In this document: positions 43,434-50,894 of the stretch, one piece after another
Layout: each line of letters opens with the position of its first letter
Position numbering within the stretch: the stretch's first letter is position 1
Origin: Virgibacillus_F necropolis_A
Lineage (GTDB): Bacteria; Bacillota; Bacilli; Bacillales; Amphibacillaceae
Assembly: GCF_044793635.1 (NCBI RefSeq)
Contig: NZ_CP084992.1
Location: 3,162,001 to 3,226,000 of the forward strand
DNA: 64,000 nt
Reading direction: 5' to 3'
The notes under the pieces: generated by a model
Told to the model about the DNA's origin: nothing
Database searches by the model: none
Seen by the model: only the letters and a program-made list of their open reading frames with translations
Translations under genes and position numbers: made by a program

Positions 43434-44792
43434 ATGGAAAATACAATTGATAACGAACGCCAATGGGATATGTTACACGTTCTATTAAAAAAAGAGGATA
43501 TAACTAATTTCCGAACAGAATTTTTGGATATGCACCCTTATGATCAATCACAATTTTTCCTGGAGCAGGAAGAAGATGCTCGGCTGTTAATCTACAGTTA
43601 TTTGTCTCCTGAAGAAATTGCTGAAATCATGGAAAATGTTGAAATTGAAGATATAGAACCATTTTTCACGGAAATGGATCCGCGTTTTGCTGCAATGGTT
43701 TTTTCAGAAATGTCTACAGATGATGCCGTTGATATTTTAAATGAGTTAAGTAAGGATAAGGTTGCAAGCTTCCTGACAATCATGGAAAATGATGCTTCTG
43801 ATGAGATTAAACAATTGCTCCATTACGAGGAGAAAACTGCCGGAAGTATTATGACGACGGAATTCATTGCTATTTTTAAAACACAAACAGTTAGAGAAAC
43901 TATGGCACAATTGAAAAAAGAAGGGCCAGATGCAGAGACGATTTATTATTTGTACGTCGTTGACGAGGATAAGCGTCTTGTCGGTGTGCTTTCGTTGAGA
44001 GACTTAATCATTTCTGAAGAGGATACATTGATTGATGACATTTTGAGTGAAAAGGTTGTTTCTGTGTCAGTTGCGGAGGATCAAGAGGATGTCGCAAAAA
44101 TGATGCGAGATTATGATTTTTTGGCTGTACCAGTTGTAGACTTTCAAGATCATTTACTCGGGATAATTACAGTTGATGATATTCTGGATGTAATGGAGGA
44201 AGAAGCAAGCGATGACTACTCCAAGTTTGCAGCAATCACCGATAATGAGCGACCAAATGAGAATGCTTTTATTTCGGCAAAAAAGCGCCTTCCATGGCTT
44301 ATCATCTTATTGTTTCTAGGTATGTTAACGGCAAGCTTAATTGGGCGTTTTGAAGATACACTTGATAAAGTAGCGGTGTTGGCAATCTTTATTCCACTAA
44401 TTGCGGGGATGGCCGGGAACACCGGGACACAGGCTTTGGCAGTAGCTGTCCGTGGATTGGCAACTGGCGATTATGGCCAACAAGGAAAAACGAAGCTGAT
44501 CCTGCGTGAGGCGGCGACCGGGTTAATCACGGGAACTGTTTGCGGGATTGCGATTACAGTGGTTATTTATTTATGGCAGGGCGATATTTTCCTCGGACTG
44601 CTCGTTGGAATTTCAATCATGGCAACATTAATCGTTGCAACGTTAGCAGGTTCACTCGTTCCACTCATTATGGACCGATTCAACATTGACCCAGCCGTTG
44701 CTTCCGGACCGTTTATCACAACAATAAATGACATAATTTCTATATTAATTTACTTCGGAATGGCCACAGCGTTCATGGGATTTTTGATTTGA
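43434..44792 (+). CDS. mgtE: Magnesium transporter MgtE
   Basis: 452 aa from ATG 43434, with AAGGAAGTG upstream. An N-terminal superhelical domain (about 1-125), CBS pair (about 130-255, with AGSIMTTEF and ESAV-like segments), plug helix and five TM helices (about 285-450), including IPLIAGMAGNTGTQALAVAVRGLATGD near 320-346. Mg2+ binding to the cytosolic domains gates the channel. No M-box riboswitch was found in the short upstream gap. Confidence 0.95.
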   Translation: MENTIDNERQWDMLHVLLKKEDITNFRTEFLDMHPYDQSQFFLEQEEDARLLIYSYLSPEEIAEIMENVEIEDIEPFFTEMDPRFAAMVFSEMSTDDAVDILNELSKDKVASFLTIMENDASDEIKQLLHYEEKTAGSIMTTEFIAIFKTQTVRETMAQLKKEGPDAETIYYLYVVDEDKRLVGVLSLRDLIISEEDTLIDDILSEKVVSVSVAEDQEDVAKMMRDYDFLAVPVVDFQDHLLGIITVDDILDVMEEEASDDYSKFAAITDNERPNENAFISAKKRLPWLIILLFLGMLTASLIGRFEDTLDKVAVLAIFIPLIAGMAGNTGTQALAVAVRGLATGDYGQQGKTKLILREAATGLITGTVCGIAITVVIYLWQGDIFLGLLVGISIMATLIVATLAGSLVPLIMDRFNIDPAVASGPFITTINDIISILIYFGMATAFMGFLI

Positions 44793-44802
44793 AAAGGTGG
44801 AG

Positions 44803-44837
44803 GGAGAACTCAATTGAGATTGGGTTCTTTTTTTGTT
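44803..44837 (+). terminator. Terminator after mgtE
   Basis: AGAACTCA pairs with TGGGTTCT and is followed by TTTTTTT. Confidence 0.75.
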
Positions 44838-44930
44838 GAGGTGGTTTGGGGTTGGGCTTTGTGTCTGGAGTGGGAGGATGAGAAGAGAGGATATACATTC
44901 ATTTAATCATAACAACCGTTCAGGCAAAAA

Positions 44931-45004
44931 CTTATCCGCCGATTTACCGGTTTATCTGCCGTTCTACAGGTTTATCCGCCAATCTGAAAATATAACCACC
45001 AATC
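44931..45004. repeat. 20-bp tandem repeat, about 3.5 units
   Basis: Units CTTATCCGCCGATTTACCGG, TTTATCTGCCGTTCTACAGG and TTTATCCGCCAATCTGAAAA, then a decayed TATAACCACCAATCC, follow at exact 20-bp intervals. A 69-aa frame runs through it but its composition is not protein-like. Confidence 0.7.
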
Positions 45005-45050
45005 CAAACGACCTTCACCACAACGCGACACTTAAAAACTAGGCGAAGGT

Positions 45051-45078
45051 CACGTTTTTTATCCGTATTCATATAATG
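45051..45078 (+). promoter_or_regulatory. Sigma-K-type promoter of cotO
   Basis: CAC (45051-45053), a 16-bp spacer and CATATAATG (45070-45078), close to the sigma-K consensus AC-N16-CATANNNTA. It lies 37 bp before the cotO ATG. Confidence 0.65.
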
Positions 45079-45114
45079 TGGTGACTATGGCAAACGAAAG
45101 GAGACCAGCAGTAC

Positions 45115-45618
45115 ATGGATAAACAAAAGAAGTTTGCTAAATCCCCACTTTTATATATACATCAACCAGAAGTTTCGAACCCAAAAGCACCGATGCAATC
45201 CAATTACTCGACACCCAAAAATAAAAAAGAAGCAGAAACTCCGAAAGCTCAAAAAGTGAATACTCGACCAATACAACGGGATTATATTGCGCAAAAAACG
45301 AATAGTGGGGCGGGAGAGGATGAGGGTTCATCAACTGACCTTATTGACTCATCAAAAGAAGAGGTTGAAGAACAACCAAAAGCCCAATCCAATAAAAAAT
45401 TCAACAACATGACGATTCAAGAAAAAATTGATTATTTTCTCAGCAAGCCTACGCATATACCAAGGATGAAATGTGAAGTGAAAACGGAAGAAAAATCTTT
45501 TCGTGGCACTATTCAAGACGTAGAAGAGGATCAAGTTTTGATGCGTGTGGGTAGACGAACTAGCATGACCAAAATTGCTATTGAATCAATCCAGGATATT
45601 CGATTACTAGGATTTTAA
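45115..45618 (+). CDS. cotO: Spore coat protein CotO
   Basis: 167 aa. A low-complexity, Lys/Gln/Pro-rich N-terminal two thirds is followed by a conserved C-terminal module MTIQEKIDYFLSKPTHIPRM (about 98-117) and IQDVEEDQVLMRVGRRTSMTKIAIESIQDIRLLGF. This is the CotO (YjbX) pattern. CotO is a morphogenetic protein of the outer coat, assembled in the mother cell. AAAGGAG precedes the ATG; a sigma-K-like promoter lies just upstream. Next to a cotZ/Y-like gene as in B. subtilis. Confidence 0.85.
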   Translation: MDKQKKFAKSPLLYIHQPEVSNPKAPMQSNYSTPKNKKEAETPKAQKVNTRPIQRDYIAQKTNSGAGEDEGSSTDLIDSSKEEVEEQPKAQSNKKFNNMTIQEKIDYFLSKPTHIPRMKCEVKTEEKSFRGTIQDVEEDQVLMRVGRRTSMTKIAIESIQDIRLLGF

Positions 45619-45695
45619 TAAAATCTTTTGGTGAAGTGTGAACTTGAGCCATTCCCTAATTTAAGGGCACTATTAATTAAATTACAACATTTACT

Positions 45696-45747
45696 CAAAA
45701 AAAGGCACAGAAGCGGGTATGGAATCCCGACCTTCTGTGCTTTTTTG
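45696..45747 (+). terminator. Terminator after cotO
   Basis: AAAAGGCACAGAAGCGGG pairs with the inverse around ATCCCGACCTTCTGTGCTTTTTT. Confidence 0.85.
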
Positions 45748-45748
45748 G

Positions 45749-45801
45749 CAATAAGAAAGTATAAATCCTTTCTTACTGCATAATAAGCCAAGTTTTCTAA
45801 T
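45749..45801 (+). repeat. Intergenic repeat family C, copy 2
   Basis: AATAAGAAAGTATAAATCCT, then TTCTTACTGCATAATAAGCC, then AAGTTTTCTAAT. Shares both ends with copy 1 (19093) but lacks the AGTGCAACTAAGGCTTGGCG centre. Confidence 0.65.
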
Positions 45802-45812
45802 ACGAAATGTAT

Positions 45813-45865
45813 AAGAAAAACTTCGCCATTCGCTATTATTAACGAGGCGAATGCCGAGTTTTTCT
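45813..45865 (-). terminator. Terminator of the cotZ-like gene
   Basis: An 18-19-bp stem between AAGAAAAACTTCGCCATTCGC and GCGAATGCCGAGTTTTTCT, with two mismatches, begins 22 bp beyond the minus-strand stop. Confidence 0.8.
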
Positions 45866-45886
45866 AATCATTGTTAATTAACTGAA

Positions 45887-46348
45887 TTAGTTAACTGCAT
45901 TAATTGCTGGTAAGCAAGTTACATGACAGAAGCAGTCTAAATCAACTGTTATGCAGATTCCTGTAGCGCGTAATGGCTTGGTTTCTTGCTCTACTGGATT
46001 ATCAGGATTATCACACTCATCACCTGGATCACGCAATAGTTCTAAAATTGCACAGCAATCGTCATCTACACGCTTAACCCTGAAGTAAAAGCTAGCTTCA
46101 ACGTTACCAATGTTTTCTGGATGCGCACCGAAGCCTTTGAATGGTTTACAGTTGCCTTTACAGTATAAAAGAACTGGAACTGTATCTAATCCATTTCCGT
46201 TATCTGTTTCTCCTAACAGATCGCTTATAGAGCGTTCACAGCTAGAATCACAACAATTTTCTACGACGTCATTTTGTGCATCAGCAATTTCATTTAAAAT
46301 ATCGCAAACACAGTTACCTGTATCGAAATCTTTTCCACAACAACCCAT
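45887..46348 (-). CDS. CotZ/CotY-family Cys-rich spore coat (exosporium) protein
   Basis: 153 aa with 16 or more Cys. CVCDILNEIADAQNDVVENCCDSSC (about 14-38), SISDLLGE, DTVPVLLYCKGNCKPFKGFG (about 55-74), FYFRVKRVDDDCCAILELL and a C-terminal LDCFCHVTCLPAI. This is the CotY/CotZ family, which builds the disulfide-linked spore crust or exosporium. A sigma-K promoter lies 44 bp upstream. Only one family member is present here, against the cotZ-cotY pair of B. subtilis. Confidence 0.93.
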   Translation of the reverse strand: MGCCGKDFDTGNCVCDILNEIADAQNDVVENCCDSSCERSISDLLGETDNGNGLDTVPVLLYCKGNCKPFKGFGAHPENIGNVEASFYFRVKRVDDDCCAILELLRDPGDECDNPDNPVEQETKPLRATGICITVDLDCFCHVTCLPAINAVN

Positions 46349-46391
46349 GAATGAATCCCCTTCCTAAAATTTATTGACTAAGTGTCTATAC

Positions 46392-46420
46392 TAGAATATG
46401 TACAATCGACTAGTTGGTGT
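46392..46420 (-). promoter_or_regulatory. Sigma-K promoter of the cotZ-like gene
   Basis: On the minus strand ACAC (46420-46417), exactly 16 bp, then CATATTCTA (46400-46392), a full match to CATANNNTA. Confidence 0.8.
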
Positions 46421-46480
46421 GGGCGCCAATACGTATTTGAAAATTAATTAAAAGAGGGGGAAAAACGGGCGAATGACTAT

Positions 46481-46508
46481 ACCCAAATGAAACTTTATAC
46501 ATAGTCTA
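46481..46508 (+). promoter_or_regulatory. Sigma-K promoter of the charged repeat protein
   Basis: ACC (46481-46483), a 16-bp spacer and CATAGTCTA (46500-46508), matching CATANNNTA. It is 34 bp before the ATG at 46542. Confidence 0.75.
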
Positions 46509-46541
46509 ATAACGATAAAGTATACAAAAGGAGTGAAAGTA

Positions 46542-46832
46542 ATGTCTGAAAGAAAACGAGTTTTTCATGTGAAGGACCTCGTAATCAAGGCGGACAATGT
46601 CTTTGTAGAACGCGACGACGATCATCACCATCGCCGTGACCCGTTTTTCGGGAGTAGACATGATCGCGATGAGGTGGAAGGCGAACGTGACGACGATCAT
46701 CGCCGTGACCGAAGGAAGCATGATCGTGATGAGGTGGAAGACGAACGCGATGAGGAAAGAGAGCACCATCATGAAGAAAAAGACGAAAAACGAGAAAATA
46801 GAAGAAGGCGCAGAGGACCTTTTTGGTTTTAA
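46542..46832 (+). CDS. Charged tandem-repeat protein, probable spore coat component
   Basis: 96 aa from ATG 46542, with AAAGGAGTG upstream. A short ordered start (MSERKRVFHVKDLVIKADNVFV, 1-22) is followed by an Asp/Arg/His/Glu-only tract (about 25-88) containing two near-identical units, HDRDEVEGERDDDHRRDRRK and HDRDEVEDERDEERE, and a C-terminal RRRRRGPFWF. The repeat is seen at DNA level too. Its sigma-K promoter and position beside cotZ point to a coat protein. Composition recalls CotG-like disordered coat proteins but no homology is claimed. Confidence 0.75.
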   Translation: MSERKRVFHVKDLVIKADNVFVERDDDHHHRRDPFFGSRHDRDEVEGERDDDHRRDRRKHDRDEVEDERDEEREHHHEEKDEKRENRRRRRGPFWF

Positions 46833-46852
46833 TTGATCCTTTATCATATTGA

Positions 46853-46878
46853 GGCAGCAAATATTGCTGTCTTTTTAC
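46853..46878 (+). terminator. Terminator after the charged repeat protein
   Basis: GGCAGCAA and TTGCTGTC pair around ATA, followed by TTTTTA. Confidence 0.7.
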
Positions 46879-46975
46879 ATAGGTGAGGCATATTTCCCGC
46901 TGGAATAGGGTAATAGTATAGTAGAGATTAATTCGGGACGTCACAAAGATGAGTTATCATTCGTATCTATATTAT

Positions 46976-47036
46976 TAATAGCGAAAGCCTTAGTTGCACT
47001 TATGCAGTAAGAAAGGAATGCTTTCTTAACTGCTAA
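46976..47036 (-). repeat. Intergenic repeat family C, copy 3
   Basis: Read on the minus strand: AGCAGTTAAGAAAGCATTCC, TTTCTTACTGCATAAGTGCA, ACTAAGGCTTTCGCTATTAA. This matches copy 1 at 19093 over about 45 bp. Confidence 0.75.
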
Positions 47037-47053
47037 AAAAGGAGGCCATTAAA

Positions 47054-47329
47054 ATGGGATATATACTTCCAATCACACATTTCCAGTATCAAGATTATCA
47101 AAATCGTGTTACAAAAAAAGATCAGGACCCATATTACATTGAACATCCGTACAAAGTTATTCTGGATACAAAATCACGCGAAATGGAAGCCGAAGAAGAA
47201 ACCCGGAACAATGGTAAACCTTTCAAACCCAATTATTATTACAAACCAATGCACACAGAAGATCCAATGAACGAAAAAATGTATTCTAAATTAACAGGAA
47301 AAGGCCTACACTTTAGCGAAACTATATAG
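47054..47329 (+). CDS. Hypothetical protein, Tyr/Pro/charged
   Basis: 91 aa from ATG 47054, with GGAGG about 8 bases upstream. It starts MGYILPITHFQYQDYQNRVT, includes DPYYIEHPYKVILD and ends KMYSKLTGKGLHFSETI. It is soluble, without signal peptide or TM segment. I do not recognise the family. Location between a coat gene and a metallo-hydrolase is compatible with a sporulation role, but the upstream region shows no clear sigma-K or sigma-E promoter. Confidence 0.7.
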   Translation: MGYILPITHFQYQDYQNRVTKKDQDPYYIEHPYKVILDTKSREMEAEEETRNNGKPFKPNYYYKPMHTEDPMNEKMYSKLTGKGLHFSETI

Positions 47330-47353
47330 GTAGAAAAGCAGAGGCGACTGGTC

Positions 47354-47401
47354 AGCGGCTAGCAAATAGATAGGAATGTGAAACTCTATTTGCTAGCCGC
47401 T
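47354..47401. terminator. Hairpin, probable terminator, within a family-B-like segment
   Basis: AGCGGCTAGCAAATAG pairs perfectly with CTATTTGCTAGCCGCT. The flanks AGAAAAGCAGAGGCGAC and AGCCGAAGCTAGG resemble ends of repeat family B. No long T-run. Confidence 0.5.
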
Positions 47402-47444
47402 AGAAGCCGAAGCTAGGTAGAAAAGCAAAAGGAGTCGGTCTGAA

Positions 47445-48350
47445 TTGAACTTCACAACATTAAATGCGACATGCTATTATTTTGACGCGGTAGTGAACAT
47501 TGGCTATGTACGTCACGAGGATAAAGGAATGTTAATTGACGCTGGAATCGATGACTCGGTCATGCGTAAGGTTTTAAAAGAACTAAGAGCAAATGAATTA
47601 CCTATTACACATCTGTTCATTACCCATGCTCATGCCGATCATTATGGCGGGGCACAATTTTTGCAAAAAAGACATGACATCACCACGATTGCACCGAAAT
47701 TTGAAGCAGCTATTCTACAGAATCCAACCCTAGAACCGCTTTATTTATTCCAAGGAAATGATCCGCTCCAAGAGCTACATAATAAATTTCTCGAAGGTAA
47801 ACCGATCCAAGTAAATCAGGAAATTGAGGCCGGAGAGCATAACATTGATGGATTTTCATTTATCACACATTTATTGCCAGGTCATAGTTACCATCAATTA
47901 GCGATGGAAATCAACGGCATCCTATTCGCAGGCGATAGTTATTTTAGTGAAGAACAATTAGACAAGCATAAAATTCCCTATATCACAGATGCCGATTTAA
48001 CATTGGAAAGCTTACATAAATTGAAGGAGATTACATGTGATGGCGCCGTACCAGGCCATGGAGTTTTTGAACAGGATTTTACCCAAACGGTGGAAAAAAA
48101 TATCGAATGCCACGAAACGCTATTGAATTGGTTAGAGAATTTTATAAGTGAAGCGGAGGAGGGAATATCACATGAAACGGTTGTGTCGGAAATGTGTGAG
48201 CACTTTGCCGTCAAGAACTCCATGCTATCTTCCTGGTTATTATACCGTACGGCGGTCACGGCTTATTTAATTGGTCTGATCAAGCGAGAGAAAATTGAAC
48301 ATTATATGGAAAGAAATAGGTGGAAGTTTAAAAAAGTACAGTCCGAGTGA
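47445..48350 (+). CDS. MBL-fold metallo-hydrolase
   Basis: 301 aa. The metal motif THAHADHYGG (about 64-73) plus GHSYHQLAME (His about 146), AGDSYFSEEQ (Asp about 165) and PGHGVFE (His about 204) give the full two-zinc ligand set. The C-terminal third (about 220-300) is helical and winged-helix-like, as in LACTB2/glyoxalase-II-like proteins. Substrate unknown. TTG start at 47445 about 10 bases after AAAGGAG. Confidence 0.88.
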   Translation: MNFTTLNATCYYFDAVVNIGYVRHEDKGMLIDAGIDDSVMRKVLKELRANELPITHLFITHAHADHYGGAQFLQKRHDITTIAPKFEAAILQNPTLEPLYLFQGNDPLQELHNKFLEGKPIQVNQEIEAGEHNIDGFSFITHLLPGHSYHQLAMEINGILFAGDSYFSEEQLDKHKIPYITDADLTLESLHKLKEITCDGAVPGHGVFEQDFTQTVEKNIECHETLLNWLENFISEAEEGISHETVVSEMCEHFAVKNSMLSSWLLYRTAVTAYLIGLIKREKIEHYMERNRWKFKKVQSE

Positions 48351-48358
48351 TTTTTTTT

Positions 48359-48405
48359 AAAAACTACCATGACCCAACTATTCTGGATCATGGTAGTTTT
48401 TTCTA
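48359..48405. terminator. Bidirectional terminator
   Basis: AAAAACTACCATGA(C/T)CCA and its inverse form a 17-bp stem between convergent genes. Confidence 0.88.
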
Positions 48406-48415
48406 CTTATTCTTT

Positions 48416-49048
48416 TTAGTCACCTACAACCGTAAACCTGCTATTAAGGTAACGAGGATGTTCAATTTCATCTACTACAGCTAACGCATAATCTGCATAG
48501 CTAATGTAACTATTCCCATTTGAATTAACTAGTAGGTTGTCTTTTCCTACCTGATAAGTACCTGTTTTAAGTCCTTCAGAATCGAAAATAGCTGATGGAC
48601 TAATGAATGTCCAAGTTATATTCTGTGACTGTTGTAGGTCTTCCAGATTTCGACCTTGCCCTTTTGCAGTTGGTTTAACAACATCAGGGAAGTCTGGAGT
48701 ATCAATAACCTGAGTAGTTTGATTTTCATCAACGTAAAGACTACCTGCTCCACCAACGATAATAGCTCTTGTGTTTGTGCCTTTTAATGCGTTAATTAAC
48801 GCCTGTCCAGCTGTAACGTGTGCTTCTTCTTCACCTATAGGTGCACCAAAAGCATTAACGACTACTTCGTAAGGACTGAGGTCTTCTGATGAAAGCTCGT
48901 GGATGTCTTTCTGTACCACTTCCACATTTTCATTCGTCATTTTCGAAGCATTTCTCACAATTGCGGTTACATTATGTCCGCGGGCAACTGCTTCATTTAA
49001 TATATGATTTCCTGCTTTACCACTTGCTCCAATAATACCTATTTTCAT
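48416..49048 (-). CDS. NAD(P)H-binding atypical SDR protein
   Basis: 210 aa. MKIGIIGASGKAGNHILNEA (GASGxxG at 7-13) is the NAD(P)-binding loop of NmrA/YwnB-type atypical short-chain dehydrogenases, followed by VVNAFGAP, AIIVGGAGSLYVD (about 95-107) and TFISPSAIF. No Tyr-x-x-x-Lys catalytic motif, so it may sense redox or act as a reductase. Usual length for the family. Confidence 0.9.
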   Translation of the reverse strand: MKIGIIGASGKAGNHILNEAVARGHNVTAIVRNASKMTNENVEVVQKDIHELSSEDLSPYEVVVNAFGAPIGEEEAHVTAGQALINALKGTNTRAIIVGGAGSLYVDENQTTQVIDTPDFPDVVKPTAKGQGRNLEDLQQSQNITWTFISPSAIFDSEGLKTGTYQVGKDNLLVNSNGNSYISYADYALAVVDEIEHPRYLNSRFTVVGD

Positions 49049-49291
49049 TTTTAATTCCTCCTCAAAAACTTATTGTAACAAAAAAATTTTTCTAGTGGTT
49101 ATGAAAAGACTCTACCGCTCTTTACCAATTTCTGTGTTCGGGAAAGTTACAGTTAAAATGGGAGTATGTCTTATTGTTATGAAAAATTCAGGTGAACGCA
49201 TTATTTTTGAGAAAGACAATCTTTTTAAATAGAAGAAGGATAAGATTCTTCTTCGAGTGTGTGACTCAAAATAGGATCTCATCCTTGGAAA

Positions 49292-49705
49292 CTACATCCG
49301 AACAATTACTGCGCCACCACCGCCACCTTGGATACATTTTGTTTCTTCCTGATCATGCATTGATTGCAACAATTGATTGTTTTGGGCAATCAGTTGATTA
49401 AGCCGATCAATGTTATTTTCGAGATTGTTCATCATTTGCATCATATACCGCATATCTGGAGATGCACCTTGATACGAATTGGCTGGAAATGACGAATGAT
49501 GCTGACCGTTTCTTTGCCCTTGGGTAGGATTAGAGTACTCTGGAAAATTCCCAGGATTGTGGGTGTCGTCCTGTGCTTGTATTCCTGTTCTTGATTCCTT
49601 TGTTTCGGTTCGTCCATAGCCTTGATAGCCATACTCTTCTCCGTTTCCCCATTCGTTTTGACGGTAAGGTTGCCTGTTAGGTTGGTATGGATTGTAAGAA
49701 GACAT
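49292..49705 (-). CDS. Putative spore-coat-like protein, Asn/Gln/Tyr-rich
   Basis: 137 aa from ATG 49705, seven bases after GGAGG. A low-complexity N-terminal part (MSSYNPYQPNRQPYRQNEWG and onward, about 1-85) is followed by a helix MRYMMQMMNNLENNIDRLNQ (about 91-110) and a striking end CIQGGGGGAVIVRM. The composition is typical of spore-surface proteins and neighbours are coat or spore genes, but no sigma-K promoter was found. It recalls YppG-type proteins; identity is not certain. Confidence 0.65.
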   Translation of the reverse strand: MSSYNPYQPNRQPYRQNEWGNGEEYGYQGYGRTETKESRTGIQAQDDTHNPGNFPEYSNPTQGQRNGQHHSSFPANSYQGASPDMRYMMQMMNNLENNIDRLNQLIAQNNQLLQSMHDQEETKCIQGGGGGAVIVRM

Positions 49706-49839
49706 CCGAAAACCTCCTTTCATCATACAACCAATCTATTCGATTTTTTCCTGTCCGGGTACAAACATCCATAAATTGATTGATTTGCCCATGAATTTTA
49801 GAATACTTTTCTTAAAGTTTAATAAATAATTGCGTGCAA

Positions 49840-49876
49840 AAATAAACAGGCATGGTGATTTTCCATGCCTGTTTTC
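49840..49876 (-). terminator. Terminator of tlp
   Basis: AAACAGGCATGG pairs perfectly with CCATGCCTGTTT, followed on the minus strand by ATTTTT. Confidence 0.85.
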
Positions 49877-49888
49877 CCATGCTATTTT

Positions 49889-50119
49889 TTATTGTTTTTG
49901 TTGTTCATTTATTTCATCTTTAATTTCTTCACGCATGCCGTGAATACTTTCTTCACGACGTTGGTTCTTTTCTTTAATTTGTTGTTTTTCTTCTTCGCTT
50001 ATTTCACCTGAGTGTGCTTTTACATAGTCTCTTGCTTCATTCATATTTTGCATTGTATGACCGATGGTATTTTCAATTCTTTCAGGGTTGTTGGAGCGGT
50101 CATCCGGTTTTGGCATCAT
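49889..50119 (-). CDS. tlp: Small acid-soluble spore protein Tlp
   Basis: 76 aa. PKPDDRSNNPERIENTIGHT (about 3-22) and EEKQQIKEKNQRREESIHGM (about 43-62) closely follow B. subtilis Tlp (PNPDDRSDNVEKLQ..., KQRIKEKNARREQSIEAF). It is a forespore protein. Two adjacent ATG codons follow AAAGGAGG; either could be used. A sigma-G promoter lies 26-55 bp upstream, as expected. Confidence 0.92.
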   Translation of the reverse strand: MMPKPDDRSNNPERIENTIGHTMQNMNEARDYVKAHSGEISEEEKQQIKEKNQRREESIHGMREEIKDEINEQQKQ

Positions 50120-50144
50120 TTATACCTCCTTTGCATTTTGGGTT

Positions 50145-50174
50145 TAGTATGTGCTTTTTGTGTGGAGGTATGTA
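50145..50174 (-). promoter_or_regulatory. Sigma-G promoter of tlp
   Basis: On the minus strand TACATA (50174-50169), a 17-bp spacer and CATACTA (50151-50145), close to the sigma-G consensus TGMATA-N17-CATNHTA. Confidence 0.7.
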
Positions 50175-50551
50175 CAAAAACAAGAAATGAACCCTCAAAT
50201 AATCATTGATTATAACAAGGTTAAGCCTATTAATAATTGAAAACGTGTACTTCTAAAAAACTTTAGAAGAGGGCTTATATTAACAAAAATTAATTTTAAT
50301 TGGATGTGAAGATGGTATTCTGTATCTATTGTATAATAAGAGGAAGTAAATGAACTTGAAAAGCTTCCTTTCCCGGATTCTACAAATAAAATTGTCACAG
50401 CGGTCTATTGCTGGTTGCTGGCATTGGTTTAAACCTAAAATTCGTCTGCAAATTGGCATATATAAAAGAAAGACTTTGAATAAAGGAATAATTACTTTCG
50501 CGGACCTCAGATACTTTATTTATAGATAACAACCAATTTAAAGGTGTTAAA
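50175..50551. other. Intergenic region without a convincing gene
   Basis: An ATG at 50350 after AGAGGAAGTAA opens a 59-codon frame ending at 50529 (MNLKSFLSRILQIKLSQRSI...), basic and without family resemblance. I do not call it a gene. Nothing else recognisable. Confidence 0.4.
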
Positions 50552-50679
50552 CGGACACCAGGTTCCCTATTTGGAAGGACTACCCCTATTTTACTTTAAT
50601 ATATGTTAAATAGGGGATCGTATGTCCGCATAACTCCTCAAATCACTGTTTTAATAGAAATAGCGAATCCTATGTCCGC
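50552..50679. repeat. Intergenic repeat family D: three 22-bp units
   Basis: AAATAGGGGATCGTATGTCC (50608-50629), AAATAGCGAATCCTATGTCC (50658-50679), and an inverse unit CGGACACCAGGTTCCCTATT (50552-50573). Units are 50 bp apart and share GTCCGC at the end. They sit downstream of the Rpn gene's terminator. Confidence 0.65.
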
Positions 50680-50768
50680 CAGTTCCAGCTGACGGGGTGT
50701 TTTGAATAAGCATTAAAATAATACGGAAACAGCTAGTTCATATTGAGCTGGGCTATTTTTTAAGATAA

Positions 50769-50795
50769 CAAAAAGCACCGCATTTTGCGATGCAG
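50769..50795 (-). terminator. Terminator of the Rpn-family gene
   Basis: On the minus strand GCATCGC and GCGGTGC pair, followed by TTTTTG. Confidence 0.7.
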
Positions 50796-50894
50796 TTAGA
50801 TATACATTTTCACTATCTTTTTTAGGTGTAAATTAGGTTTTGCGATAAATAACGGAACCCGTGCCTCTACTAAACATCTTTTCTTTGTAGGATT

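Noticed and set aside
44931..45004. Possible CRISPR array
   Set aside because: The 20-bp units are directly adjacent with no spacers, and no cas genes are present.
44833..45042. 69-codon plus-strand frame
   Set aside because: It consists largely of the 20-bp tandem repeat; no RBS and no plausible protein.
49205..49291. ORF and hairpin upstream of 49292
   Set aside because: Weak pairing AAGAAGGA/TTCTTCTT, not convincing as a terminator; the overlapping frame is a shadow of the Asn/Gln-rich gene.
50350..50529. 59-codon plus-strand frame
   Set aside because: RBS-like sequence is weak, and the product resembles nothing; kept only as a note in the gap entry.
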